64,000 bases of DNA from assembly GCA_037179335.1 (NCBI GenBank), contig JAKZHN010000006.1:1550001-1614000 (forward strand), read 5' to 3'. The notes below the pieces were generated by a model. The model saw only the letters and a program-made list of their open reading frames with translations, ran no database searches and was not told the DNA's origin. Made by a program: the position numbers and the translations under genes. The stretch comes from Cyclaneusma minus. Lineage: Eukaryota; Ascomycota; Leotiomycetes; Marthamycetales; Marthamycetaceae. How positions within the stretch are numbered: the first letter of the stretch is position 1; each line of letters begins with the position of its first letter. Of the stretch, positions 1-12,000 are shown one piece after another.

Positions 1-2
1 AG

Positions 3-431
3 AACGTTAGAACGGCCGAGAAAGCCTGGAAGATGTTCGAGTGCGACCACCCACAGAAGCTCATTTCAAAGAAAGACTTTGAATATTGCAAATCCTTACA
101 ACACAGCATTCCGCAATTGCGACAAGAAGTCCAGAACAAAAAGCAGGAATTAGCGCAGTTTAAGGTACAGCAGAAAGAGGCTGCAGCTCGTAAATCTGGC
201 GATGGCCGACTGCCACACGCCGCCGCAGAGCTGCGGGAGACTTTCGAACACGGAAAGAAGGAACTGAAACAGGCCAAGACACATGCGAAAAAGACGGTAG
301 CCAGTTCCTTTTCGTCTCTGGAAAAGAAGGTGGAGGCGGAGAAAGAATCGATCACTACTCTGAAGGGTCTTCTTCTGACAGCGGGTGCTTTGGCATTTGT
401 GTATGTGCTGCCGAACATATGGAATTTGTAA
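3..431 (+). CDS. 3' end of a tail-anchored coiled-coil protein (partial)
   Basis: The reading frame is open from the first bases of the window, so the ATG at 33 is probably internal and the gene starts outside. The visible 142 residues are rich in Lys, Glu and Gln and look like a long charged helix or coiled coil. The last ~25 residues form one hydrophobic segment (LLLTAGALAFVYVLPNIW) that ends two residues before the stop, which is the layout of a C-terminal tail anchor with the body of the protein in the cytosol. I do not recognise the family. What is seen is the open frame, the charge pattern and the terminal hydrophobic segment; membrane insertion is inferred. Confidence 0.6.
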   Translation, partial: NVRTAEKAWKMFECDHPQKLISKKDFEYCKSLQHSIPQLRQEVQNKKQELAQFKVQQKEAAARKSGDGRLPHAAAELRETFEHGKKELKQAKTHAKKTVASSFSSLEKKVEAEKESITTLKGLLLTAGALAFVYVLPNIWNL

Positions 432-815
432 AAATCCGGCGGCTTTGCGACGACCTCTCCGATAGGTGAGAGATTATCATGCCTCAGTGGCTGGGGTGAA
501 AAAGAGATGGTAGGACTCAGCTGGGGTGACGTATAGTTCGAGGTGATTCGAATCATTCTCAAGGTATTTGAAATGCATCAGCTAGGATTTTTTAGCCATA
601 TCCAGAAATAAAAATATATATCATGAATTCGTGCTGCTTGCAGTGATTGAAAAGCTAAACCAAGCCGGATGGGTAAAATCACCCGGAACTTTATGAAGGA
701 ACCTGAATCCAAGACGAAATAAATGCCCTCTGTCCAGATCTAAGAAGCCTCCACGCGATAACAAGATTCCGTATATGATCTTCACGTCGCTATATCAGCC
801 ATCTGTTGCTTCACC
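432..815. other. Intergenic, no gene seen
   Basis: No convincing ORF or RNA. A short direct repeat of GGCTGGGGTGA-like sequence occurs near 490-530. The stretch separates two convergent genes and presumably holds both 3' UTRs. Confidence 0.5.
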
Positions 816-2815
816 TCAACCGATGTAGACAGGCAACCTGCTATCTTTGAACTCAGTCCGTTCAATCATCCTGTCCTCCGGGTTGAAGTCGTGCAGAAAT
901 AACCATGCCCACATCTTGAACATCAGCGCCAGCCACACAGCGCCTTTTTTAGGAGAGTATCTTGAATACAGGGTGGCTGTGTTGCTGGCTGTGTCGCTCT
1001 CTGCCACTGAGCGCGAATCTCCCGAGATTGTGCTGTCTCTTTCTCTTCCAGCTTCACGCACTACCTCCTGCGCAACAGCCGAGTAGACATACTTGAAGTA
1101 GAACCCGACCAATATGCTCTCCTTGGGGTTCGATCTTGTCTCGCTTGCTAGCTGCTTCTCCAAAGCGCCTTGCTTGTCGAAAACAGTGGCGAAATGCAAA
1201 GCAACAACTTCTCGAACATCTTCTATCATTGTCTTGAGTACATCGTCTACTCTTCTGACGGCTTCATGTAGAGAATCAAGCAAAGTTATCATGGCCATAG
1301 AACAGTCGTTTTCTGCTTTGTCGTGTTGTTGTTTCCGTGCTTCGTCTGAAGGCCAATACTTCTCCGACCTCGCGTTCTCAAGAGCAGTTTTCGCAGTGAT
1401 GTATTTGGTGATTTTGTCGGCAAGCCGCTGTCCACCGGGGGCTTCCATACTCCCAAATCGGAACATCCCCTTGATTTCAGCCACAAGTTCATGACGTTCC
1501 CCGTCAACCTCATTGACCTCACTCGCATATGTCCTTAAACACGTAGCGATATCGATTCCCGGAGTCCAGGTATCTGCGCACGGATTCGGAAGTCTGCGAA
1601 ACCTTGATCCCGGGATGTGAAAGGACTTGCCCACCATGGCAATGAGCTCGAAGGTGCCTGGTATATCGTTATTATTGGTCAAGAAAATGCTGTGAACTCA
1701 ATACTTACTGGAGAACATGGGTGAGCGTTTTCCCATTGCCATGAAACGCCTAGAATCCAGGCCGGGCAAAGAGCGCTTCAAGGAATTTTCCAATCGATCC
1801 GGACCAACCTCGATATTCTCCACGAAAATAGACGGCACGTCTCCGAAGCAAAGTCGCTTGATCTCTACACAAGGGATAACTCTATTGTCTTCGTGTACTG
1901 GTGGCGACAACCACGAGAACCTCATCAAGATACCGAGACCTGACACGTACTCGCTCTTGATCATGTATCCGTTCCCCCCCGCACTTAGAGTCGGAGTTTT
2001 CATATCGAAGTCTTTCCAGACCAAGCCTAGCATTGACATCATCTCGACAAGGTGGCAGATAGTCGTCGTTGCGTAGGGTTTCGTAACGTTGAGGGGCATG
2101 GAATCCCAGCAACACGTTCTTCTCTGCATGACATAGCAGATTGTATGGCTCGAGCCTTTCTCCTGTGTATCGTCCCATGCTCGAGACGACTTCTCTTGCT
2201 CCTGGAGTGCATCCAAGAGCACTAGCCATGAGCATCCCTCATGCAAACTCGCCCATCTCTCACTCTTGTCGCTGATATCGGTCATGGTATACTGGCACGA
2301 TTTCTGGGTACCGGTGATCTTGTAAATCGGCTCAAACTTCCTCTGGACGTTGATCATTTCCTCCTTCTCCGCTATCTTTTGAATGGACTTGCCATTGTCG
2401 CGAGGGTCTCCATCAGAAGATTTCGGTTTCGGCCTCGTGAGGGGTCCTGAAGTGATACTTGGAATGGAAGTCAACAAATGCAGCAAATATTGTCAGACGT
2501 GTTGGCAGAATCGTACCCTGGTGGAGCTGTATAGAAAACAGGTACTTCGAAGAAAAGTTGGTATCGGAAATCCCGCCACTTGAACTTTCTGAAGGTCTGT
2601 GCCGCCCACAGCTTCCCCATCACATCCTCCGAACATCGTCGTCGGCCAACCTCACTATTGTCGAATTGTAAGTATGCCAATATCGCTTGCAAGGTGGAGA
2701 GTAGAAGAGCGACCACTGAAGTCGCAAGCGCCACATAGGTCAGCTGTAGAGACACGGAGTGAGAGCTACCGCTGCTCTCTTCACTGGTGAAGGATGTTGA
2801 CCCATTGGTGGCCAT
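816..2815 (-). CDS. Conserved fungal membrane-anchored protein of unknown function, 3 exons
   Basis: Exons are 2815-2517, 2457-1709 and 1657-816. The introns are 59 and 51 bp with donors GTACGA and GTAAGT, and the frame is kept across both, giving 629 residues. The start is the first in-frame ATG (2815). After a Ser-rich N-terminus there is one hydrophobic segment (about residues 15-40) followed by FDNSEVGRRRC. The middle exon carries the block NVTKPYATTTICHLVEM, an acidic/Trp stretch, and GNGYMIKSE. I recall this combination of a single N-terminal membrane segment, VGRRRC and WD.MP.NVTKPYATTT as a recurrent uncharacterised protein family in ascomycetes. No function is known to me. Exon 3 is Glu/Lys-rich and ends with a second weakly hydrophobic Trp-rich part. 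The donor of intron 1 is weak, so that junction is the least certain. Confidence 0.7.
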
Positions 2816-3324
2816 GTTTGTAGGCAACAAATAATGTCAATCAAAATGCCGGTGAAGAAAGGGAAAAGACCCAACTGCCCAGAAAGTTGATGAAAGGTGA
2901 TGAAATCAGGGACGTGAGGCTCAGAATTCATCATTCCGTCCTTCTCCGCTTTTAATCAAGGTGACACGCGGCTGTCTGGAATAGTAATGAACACAGAATG
3001 TGGTTACTCTGCATAATCCTTTGCAGTATTTTTAGCCAGAGCTATCTCCACCATTAATATGGTGCCACCTGATACGAATCGCTGCAATAAAGAGGGGTAT
3101 CGTGGTTGGGATACTAACCAGTGAACGAGCCAAGACGTCGAGTGTGCATCTGCATTGCATGGATGTTCTTCAGCTGAACAGCCCATTCGAAGCAGTCGTG
3201 GGGGGGGTAAGAACTTCCGCCCTCAGCCTCGTCAGACATTGATAGGTACCTGTTTTGCGGCAATTCTTGGGATCAAATGCCCACCCCCAAGCTTCAATTT
3301 TGGCTCTGTCAATCTAGCTATCAT

Positions 3325-3977
3325 GAGTTCCACCAGAAATCGTATAGGGGGGCTTTCCCTCCAGGAATTCTGCCTTAAAATACTGGGCCGTCAGAAGAGA
3401 CCAATACTCTCGTCTCAGTATCTCGAGGAGGAACTTGATGATCGTGGACTTCCTTTGCGCAGCGTGCATACGATGATAGACAATCGGCTTGCAGTCAGAA
3501 ACCCGATGACGACCCCCTGTCTCTCCGTAACCGCCCCGATCAAATCATCCAAGAATTGCGCGCCCGAGTTCCTATCAAGAGGCATTGATCCTAGCTGGAT
3601 CGACGTCGAAATGTTGGCACACTGGCTACATACATGCAATAGCTCTCATGGCAACGATTGCCGCCGGCCCCTTGGCCTTGAACCTTGAACACTTGGACGT
3701 CAAAAATCAATATCCACCAGATGGCACGGAGTATGAGTTAGTTGAGATCGTTGCGGGCGAGATGAATGCGACTTGTAATGGGAATCTTTGGGACAATATC
3801 CTGGGTTGGGTGAACTTCAGTGATGCAATGACAGGCGACGGCTTAGTTCTCCCACTTGTCTATGTATTGTGAATTGGGTGGAGAGATGGAGTTGCTTTCA
3901 GAAAAGGTCTGGGCCGGATAAGCCGAGAGGCTTTCGAGGAAGGAGCTGGCGAGGAGTTCGACTTGATTCTGGGTTGA
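3325..3977 (+). pseudogene. HET-domain gene remnant with the central domain missing
   Basis: The 5' part, in one frame up to the stop at 3688, ends with WIDVEMLAHWLHTCNSSHG followed by NDCRRP. This resembles the segment (W-I-D, W-L-x-x-C, H-x-x-x-C) that precedes the HET domain in many fungal HET proteins. The 3' part, in another frame from about 3690, carries EYELVEI and then, after a TGA at 3870, a stretch in the same frame beginning IGWRDGVAFRKGLGRI and ending FDLILG. That is the usual C-terminal end of the same family. The few hundred residues of the HET core that should lie between them are absent. So there is an internal deletion or frame change near 3665-3690 plus a stop at a position where the family has Trp (a G-to-A change would produce it). 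The gene cannot make a functional HET protein. Family assignment is by remembered motif pattern. Confidence 0.6.
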
Positions 3978-4267
3978 ACAATGAACAGAGCCGAGGAACA
4001 CCGATCCGTCATAAGTCTTCTCCAATCTCCAACATACATGCTCGAGTAAGATGTACCTAGTCCCGCCCCGAGATACACCTCACATTGCCAAGATTTTATT
4101 CCAGCCCACGTTCTGGTGACCTATCACAGTCACGCGTTGGGGAAGTCACGTGAGGAAGCGGTAGAGGAGGAGCTAGATAGTCTTTAGAAATATTCAAACA
4201 CCTTGAAGCAAGAACCACATTACCTATATCTTCGGACTCTGCCCAAAACAACAGCCCGTCATGCTCA

Positions 4268-5428
4268 TCAACTCTCGCTTCTCAAACCTGCCAACTCGAA
4301 AAGCAATACCAGTCTCACGACAACTGAACTCGCAAGATATCTGATCAAGATACGAATCAAGACGTCCCATATGCCTACAAATAACGTGCTCGAGAAAATC
4401 ATGATACCAAACGTGATATGAATGGAGCCCATGATGCCTGCCAGAACATTCAGGAGCACGGTCATACGCGGAACTTCAGCCTGAATCTCGTCATCCGTCG
4501 GAGCTTCGGTGTGGCGGTTGGCGCAGAGAATGAACTCATCTTTCAATACCATGTAGAGTGCTTTAAGCATGGAACTCAAAGATATTTGCGGTCTTCCATC
4601 TTTTGACATTGCATCTGAAGAGGCTGCTGCTCGAGGCGTCTGGGACAGGCGTTTCTTAGTGAGCTTCCGAGCCATCATGTAGCTACTAGCAGCAACAACG
4701 TGAATGACGCAAGCAAGCGAAGTCCAAAGCAGCGGTATAAATGTAGTCGTGCACCCCCAAGACAGGATGGAATTCTGACCAATTCTCACCGAAGTGGATA
4801 TTACATTCGCCACTGCTCCTATGGCAAGTCCGTACTCCGATATGCTGATGAATATAGCAAGTTTTGAAGGCAACCTTGAAACGGCGAATCGATTCTTCTC
4901 TCTCTTGATTGTCAATAGTGGATTCGTGTACTCGAAAAGACGAGTCGGAAACACGGCTGGAGCGCCAAGACTTATGAGAAATAAGAGAAAGGGGCGGTGT
5001 ACGGATAGGATGGAGATTTCGGCAACGGAGGGGCCGATTGCGCCCAGAAGCGTGGGAAGTAGACCGAGAAGGACATATGCTCCGTTGAAGTCGGCGGTAT
5101 TTACTGCGGTCAGGTTTTCAAGGATACAGTCTTCGAGCAGGTAGCAGGCCGTAAGGAGATGTGAGGCTTCGAGAGAGTCGGGCGGTGCATGGTAGAATGT
5201 GTTGTAATCATTCCGTGAGGTGTTGCAGATGGTTGTGGAAATGACTTCCAAGTGACTGGAGTAGTGTGGGTACCAATTCTGAAATTGAGGGGTCCGGGGC
5301 CTGGGAAAGTTCTTCGGGGTGGTGCGGAGAGTATCTGAGGTGTTGTACTTTGCGAAGGCCGTGGAGAAAAATAGCGATGCTACCAGGCCCACATTCCATC
5401 GACTACTGAGGCGGAAAAGCTCTCTCAT
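4268..5428 (-). CDS. Multi-pass membrane protein, conserved fungal unknown
   Basis: Single exon, 386 residues, ATG at 5428. The N-terminus has a hydrophobic, signal-like stretch (about residues 13-26). Further hydrophobic segments lie near residues 117-160 (GAYVLLGLLPTLLGAIGPSV and the following FLLFLISLGAPAVF), 198-215, 228-255 and 325-375, so about six or seven membrane spans. The motif LLPTLLGAIGPS followed by AEIS and RP is one I recall from an uncharacterised ascomycete membrane-protein family. The extracellular part between the first two spans contains several NxT/NxS sites and four Cys. No enzymatic motif is visible. The gene is intact even though both neighbours (HET remnant and PKS) are decayed. 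Confidence 0.65.
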   Translation of the reverse strand: MRELFRLSSRWNVGLVASLFFSTAFAKYNTSDTLRTTPKNFPRPRTPQFQNWYPHYSSHLEVISTTICNTSRNDYNTFYHAPPDSLEASHLLTACYLLEDCILENLTAVNTADFNGAYVLLGLLPTLLGAIGPSVAEISILSVHRPFLLFLISLGAPAVFPTRLFEYTNPLLTIKREKNRFAVSRLPSKLAIFISISEYGLAIGAVANVISTSVRIGQNSILSWGCTTTFIPLLWTSLACVIHVVAASSYMMARKLTKKRLSQTPRAAASSDAMSKDGRPQISLSSMLKALYMVLKDEFILCANRHTEAPTDDEIQAEVPRMTVLLNVLAGIMGSIHITFGIMIFSSTLFVGIWDVLIRILIRYLASSVVVRLVLLFELAGLRSES

Positions 5429-6022
5429 AATGGCTTGCTCTTTTTCAGAGAATTTGCGGGCGATTGTGAAATATAGAGTGATTGATTATTGATTGATTGA
5501 AGTGGGGGCGAGTCTGTGAGAAACAGATAGTGAGTGTCCGGTCTGCTTCCATACCAAGGTACCTCGCCTTGATTTAAGGACAAGACTTAGCATTGAATCC
5601 AAGGATACTACAGCGGGACGCAGCGCGAAGCTGTTGGTACATGTACCGTATTCGTGGAAGTTCGACAAGTTCATTCAATAATAGCTACTGCATAACTGCT
5701 GGGAATGCAACTGTCATTGAAGGATTCTCGATCTATGACCTTTGAGAAGCCCATGATGTTCGAGTATGCCTGATGAATGAGTTGCCGCAAAAAGCGAATG
5801 TGGCGTAGCGAGGCGTCCAGACCCTTGTTGGATCCTTGCAACATCCAGCCGCAGCAGTCTCCAAATAGTTCAGCCGCATAGATACCCGACGATGTCTAGA
5901 ACATGATTCAGAATTTTCGTTGGTCGGATCTCTCGAGATCTTCTCAAAAACCCGTACGGTCTCGGAGCCTCGTAGGAACAACAATTCTGAGTCGAAGTCA
6001 TGGTGAAAATCCTGTCCGAAAT
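5429..6022. other. Intergenic, no gene seen
   Basis: Contains an ATTGATTGATT-like microsatellite near 5480-5500 in the 5' flank of the membrane-protein gene. The rest is presumably 3' flank of the PKS pseudogene. No supported ORF or RNA. Confidence 0.5.
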
Positions 6023-9000
6023 TCACTCGTCATCCTTCTCCCCCTCCTTCGGAAACATCACCAAGACACTCCTACCCACCACCTTTCCTGCCAAACCTTC
6101 CATGCTTCCCTTGCCCATAATCTCCAGCACTGTCATATCAGCGCCCATTTCTCTCCTCATCCAATTTCTCAACTCCATTGCTACCAAGCTATCCACTCCA
6201 TATGCATGCACCGGCTTAGTAGTATCGATATCTTCTCTTGGAATGCTCAGAGTAGAAGACAGGCGTGTCACCAGCCCTGCCAAAACATGCTCTTGGGCAT
6301 CAGCCATACTGGACGCTGTTTGGAGGAGAGAAGCAATGGAAGGACCTAAGGACGCGGCGCTGGATGAAAAGGCTGGAGAGCCGGCGGAGAGACAGGTCAT
6401 CTGTGTAAATAGAGGAAACGACATGTAGCTTGGTTCCAGGACGCCACGCTGCTTGTAGAAGGCGCTGGTAGCGAGGCCCATAACGACTTGCTGCTTGCCG
6501 GGATCTGCGATGAAATGCTCATTGTTTGGGTTCTTGGCATTCCGCCCACCCCCTCGTACAGCAGATGTGTTTTGCGGATCAGTGCACCACCCAAGGATGT
6601 CCAGCAGTTCAGCCTCCTGGACGGCATTTTGATTCAGTTTGGCAGCGTCGTCAGCGCTTATGTTTCCGCTGTCTTTGCCTTCGGCTATGTACCCCACGCT
6701 GAGGATGCTGCCTAGGTCAAGACTCACGGCGTGAAGCCCTCTATTTAAGCGGTAAGCAGCTAGAGCATCTTGAAATGTATTTCCAGCCGCATCTAGCAAT
6801 AATCATTAGTACTAAGTCGAGCGCAGTAGAAGGGCAAATGAAAGCTCTCGGGGCCTAACTCACAGTTTGACTGGCCTCTATTACCCATGATACCTGCAAT
6901 AGACGAAAGGGAAATGAAGAAATCTAGCTCTTGGGGTAACAACTGATGTAAATTCCACGACCCTTGGACTTTGGGTCGTAGTGCTGCCGTCATATGCTCG
7001 AGTGTGGAATTCTCGAACGCAATATCCTAAACTTGTCAGTCCGGGAGCTGTCACGGTGCGAGGGCAGGGTCGCATTGAGAGGACGCTGTAATGTAAGAGG
7101 GAAACTCTTCTCGCGAGCAGAGGAAACGCCTAGAACAGACGCAAAAACTGCATAAGAGCGGCAGCTGATGTTACGTGACAGGCACATGAGTGGTGCCGTG
7201 ACAAAAGCTTCCAAATTCACACATGACCGGGATAGTAAGAAATACGGCGCTTACCTTGAGCTGCATAGCACCGTTTATGACACCTTTGATAGGCGGCATC
7301 TCCACTTTACACTCGTTGAGGACGCCTTCGAGCTCTAGGTAGTCCGAAATGTCACATTTGTACACCTTGGCGTTGACTCCTTTGCCCTTCAGCTCAGCCA
7401 GCAACGTCGAAACTTCGCTTTTGGTATCCTTCTTGTCCGAGTGTCCGGTACGAGAGATGAAGATCAGGTTTCTGGCACCGCGGGAGACCATCCACCGGGC
7501 AATCGAGCGACCAATGCCACCAAGTCCTCCCGGCAGAACGTACGATGCAGATGTAGAGAATGAGTGCGGTGTATGAGATGGAAGCACAACCTAGTTCATC
7601 ACATCAGTGACGGAGCCGACTGATTATCGGCAACAACATACCTTGACCATATCCTCGTCCTCCATTTTGATGACAACCTTTCCAAGATGCTTTCCAGCTT
7701 GCATCAGTCTGAATGCCTCTTCAATCTGCCCAATACTCATAACACTGAAAGGAGTGGTTTGTTTTGCAACTCCCTGCTCCCACAAAGCCACGCATTCCCT
7801 TAGCACTCTTTGAGCCATGCTTTTGTCCAGCTGCATCACCAAGTTCAGGTCGACGGCCGCAAAAGTCGCCGATTTTGAGAACGCGAACATATCCAGCTTC
7901 GCATTCGCATACAAATCTTTCTTTCCAATCTCAACAAACCTCCCAAATGGCGCAATACATTCCCAGCTCTTTCTCAGCGCCTCCCCAGCCAGGGAATTCA
8001 GTACAACATCCACACCCCTATTCTTTGTCGCGGACATAATAGAGGTCGCAAAAGACAGGTTGCGACTGCTGAATATGTTCGATTCGGGAATGCCATACGT
8101 GTTCATAATCAGCTTCCGTTTCGCCTCGGTCGAAACTGTTACATAGATCTCCGCACCGATCGACTTTGCTAGCATCAAAGCAGACTGACCGACGCCGCCA
8201 CTGCCGGCGTGGATCAAGATAGATTCCCCTTTCTGTAGGCGGGCGACATGGACAAGAGAATACCACACCGTGCTCCAGATCACGGGTATCCCAGCTGCTT
8301 CATCGAAACTCATTGAGTCTGGGATTTTGGTAGTCAGCGAATGATTTGTCCGCAAGGAGCTTCGGAAAGCCCCTGTATTGTGTGCCAGGAGCATGACTCG
8401 GTCTCCGATCTGGAGCCCGTGTACGGAAGAACCGACTGAGGTGATGACGCCAGACGCTTCGCGGCCGAATGTACGATCATTGATCTCGCCCATAGCGACC
8501 ATGACATCTGGTGAATAGAATTAGCAGATACGTCAACAGGGATTCGCGAGGGAAAATCAAGAAAGGAGACCTGCCACGAAAGTTTAGGCCCGCGGCTTTC
8601 ACCAGTACCTCCACCTCTTCCACCCCTAAATCACCTTGCACCTCCGCCTCTCCGAACTCCATCGTATCCAGCATGCCCGGCGTCCTCACTCTCAATGTCA
8701 AATTTCTCCCTCTTTGTGACCCGAACTTTCTTGATTGCGCACTTGGTTTCCAGACCCTCGCATGCAAGTAGCGATTCAAGTAATCCGCATCCACCAACCG
8801 ATTGATCTGTACCACCCCATGTTCAACCATATATTCCGCATTTCTCAGGTCTGTCTTCTTCAAGAACTGGTAATCATAGACTTTCGAGATAATCGACACA
8901 GTACCAGAACCAGAAATTTGAGAATCTGCGAAGTCTTCGAAGCCGAGAGTGACCAGGTTCGATCCATCGAGATCGCGTTCCCAGCGCACGGTCCGGATCA

Positions 9001-12000
9001 AACCATGAACAATAGCAAGCCGAGGGTCATCTTCGATGCTTTTTGTTGCCCAGAGGACGCCTGCAGCCGTGGTGAGAAGATGTTTTGTATCCTGAAAATC
9101 ACCTTCGCACATCTGGTGCAGAATCGGCCCGTACAATTCGGGAAGCACGATGCAAACTGCATCTTTCAGTTCGTGCTTGCGGATATCTGCATACTGAATG
9201 ACTTGCGCGGCTGTTAGACCCTTGTGCTCAAAGTCAGAGAGCAGAGCAGAGGCAGTGCGAAGGCAGAACGAGTTTCGCGATGCAATGATGTAAGTACTGG
9301 GGCCAGTCTCCACTGTGGCGGCGGCGAATTGGGCGGTTGAGATGATCAAGCCTTGGTGATTGCATTGGGGGTCAGTCGTATCTGGAAGAAACATTTCCGT
9401 CCCTGACATATCGTGCCTTCGAAGCATTTCATCCCAGCCGGCCTGAGAAAGAGTGGGGCCCATCTTGCGATCTGGCTCTATGCTCAGCCACCAGCTTGGA
9501 AGCAAACCGAAACACATAGGAAGTTTGAGGATGGAAGGATTAGTAATTTCGTGGAGTATGAGCTTGCCACCCGGCTTTAGCAATTGGCGTACGAAGCTGA
9601 CCGTTTTGTTCAGATCAGCGGTTGCATGTAGGACGTTGGATGCTACCACTAGATCATAGGAGCCCTCTTCGAAACCTTGCCTATGTGGATCTTTCTCAAG
9701 ATCTAACGTCGTGAATGTCATGAGGTTGGCCCATGCACTGAACCTCTCCTTGGCAGCGTCGAAGAACGACGGCGAGATATCAGTGTAAGTATAACTCAGG
9801 AGCTTCGAGGGTTTCGCTCGCCCGTCCCCTAAGGCCTGTAGACCCAAAGCTTCCAAAACGACTCCCGTAAAACTACCCGTACCAGCACCCACTTCCAGGA
9901 CTTTCAGGTTGACCCGCTTGTGGCTGTATGTCCCGAGATAAGCTCTTAAGAGCGCATGGCTTCGCTTTATGCCCATCGTGTTCAAATAGAATCGGGCTGG
10001 AAGATCGTCCGCAAACATGATGTCGAGAGGATCTTCCTTTTGTCGCATGACTGGGATAATCTTTTCGCCCATGCGAGATACCAGCATTCCATCAACAGTT
10101 TCTTTGCTAGTCCTCCCCAGGAGCTCCGCTTTGAGGATTGGGTCTGAAATGATTGTATTCCATTCTGGAGATTGGTGTAGTACCCTGCCCTGTTTAAACT
10201 GGTCCAGCTGGTAACGCATCCATACGAGAAACTTTTCGTGGTATGACAAGAACCCCTTGTCGGGTGGATTGCTATCAAGATCGGCGAGGGCATCTTTGAT
10301 GTATGCGATCGTCGCCAATTGCAAGTCATTTGTCTTCCTCGATTCTTCGGGATCGTCGATTTCATGTCCTTCTAGAAACCTCTCGAAATAAGCGCCCGCA
10401 GTGGAGGAATCAAGAAAGTCGATATCTGGCTTCCATTCCATGTTGTAGCACAACTTTGGCTCCTCTGACTCGGCAGTGTTTGTCGACTGCAAGGGCACAG
10501 CTTCCAGTCCTTGCATGATCATTCGACCAAGACCAGTTTTCTGATCCCAAATAGTAATGTCAGCTCCGTGTTTCGTCGGTCCAAGTCGTTTGGAGCTTCC
10601 ATGGCCAAAAAACTCATGCCCTGGATTTGTGTCAATAGCTGCTGAGAGCCACACCTCTTTCATGAAGACCGGAACTAGGGGTTCAACGACTTTCTCCCTG
10701 CCAGTCTGGTGATAAACGGCAGCCAAGAAGAGCTGGATCATACTATCCATAGTAGCAGGGTGGATGACATGTGGCTCCAAATACTCCATGGGCATTGCTG
10801 CCTTCACATTAGGAACCGTCACAGTCCCACTGGCCTGGCCGCGTCTGGTAGAACTATAACTGACATTATCCAGGCTCTGGAACAGCGGTCCAAACGCCAG
10901 TCCAAAAGTGTCAAGTTCGGAGTACAGGTTCCTCATATTTAGAGGCGTGTCGCAATTTTCGGCAACCTTGCGTAGCTTGGCCTCAAATGCTTTTGCTTTG
11001 ATATCGGCTTCTCTGCCCCCATCAACAGGACTAGTGTCAATTTCTTGTTCAACCGCAACTTAGCCTCGGCAGTGCTCAGCCCAACTATCGCTTTCGGTAT
11101 CGTATGACGAGACTTTGAACTCACGCCATCTCGACGAGCTTGTCAGGCTATTTTCCGAGACTGGACGCATGCTGAGGTTTGTTTCAATGCCTTCTTCGGT
11201 ATCAGGGATCTGCAGCGCTGTCTTGATTGCAATATCTTTGAGTCGATAGCCTGTGATTTTGATGCTGGAATCGGTCAATTGCTTAGAGGCTTCGACGGCC
11301 ATGACGAGGAATCCGGCAGCGGGGTACAAGAACGAATTTGTGACTCGATGATCCCGAACCCACGGGAGTTCAGAGAGTCTGATAATACTTCGCCATTTGG
11401 GCTCTGTGTCATCCCAGTCCAAGACTCGTGCCCCGAGTAAGTCATGGCGAGGGTGCTTGCGGAAGCGGAATGCCTTGCTGAATCGACTTTCGGGCCAGTA
11501 CGTCTGAGAGTGGTTAAAACTGTACCCTGGCAAGTCGACCAGCATTACGGGGATAATCGCTTCTTCATCAGGTGTGGCACGCGACGTATGATTGACAGCG
11601 CTGAGATCAACTGAATGTCCTTCACAGAAGAGCTTGCCCACAGCTTGAAGTGCTGACGTGATAGCATCGCTGTCCCTTGACAATACATACGTGTACTGAA
11701 TCGAAGGTTGTTGAATGGCGATCAACGTGTCTTTCACGGCATTTTGCAGGGCAGGATGCGGTCCAAGTTCCAGAAGTCCTTGAACCGGGACGTCGCCATG
11801 TTTTCCTAATCGTTCTTTCCCTGCTTCGGCGTCCGAAGAGCACATAGCAGAAAGTGCTTCACTGAACTTGACTGGGGAAACCATATTGTCTACCCAGTAT
11901 TTGCCAAGGCTTAGCTCTGACGCTGAGATCATCCCACCAGTGACCGACGAGAACATAATCGCAGGTTCCCTCAGAGCCTTATCATCCGGCTTTGAAAGGT

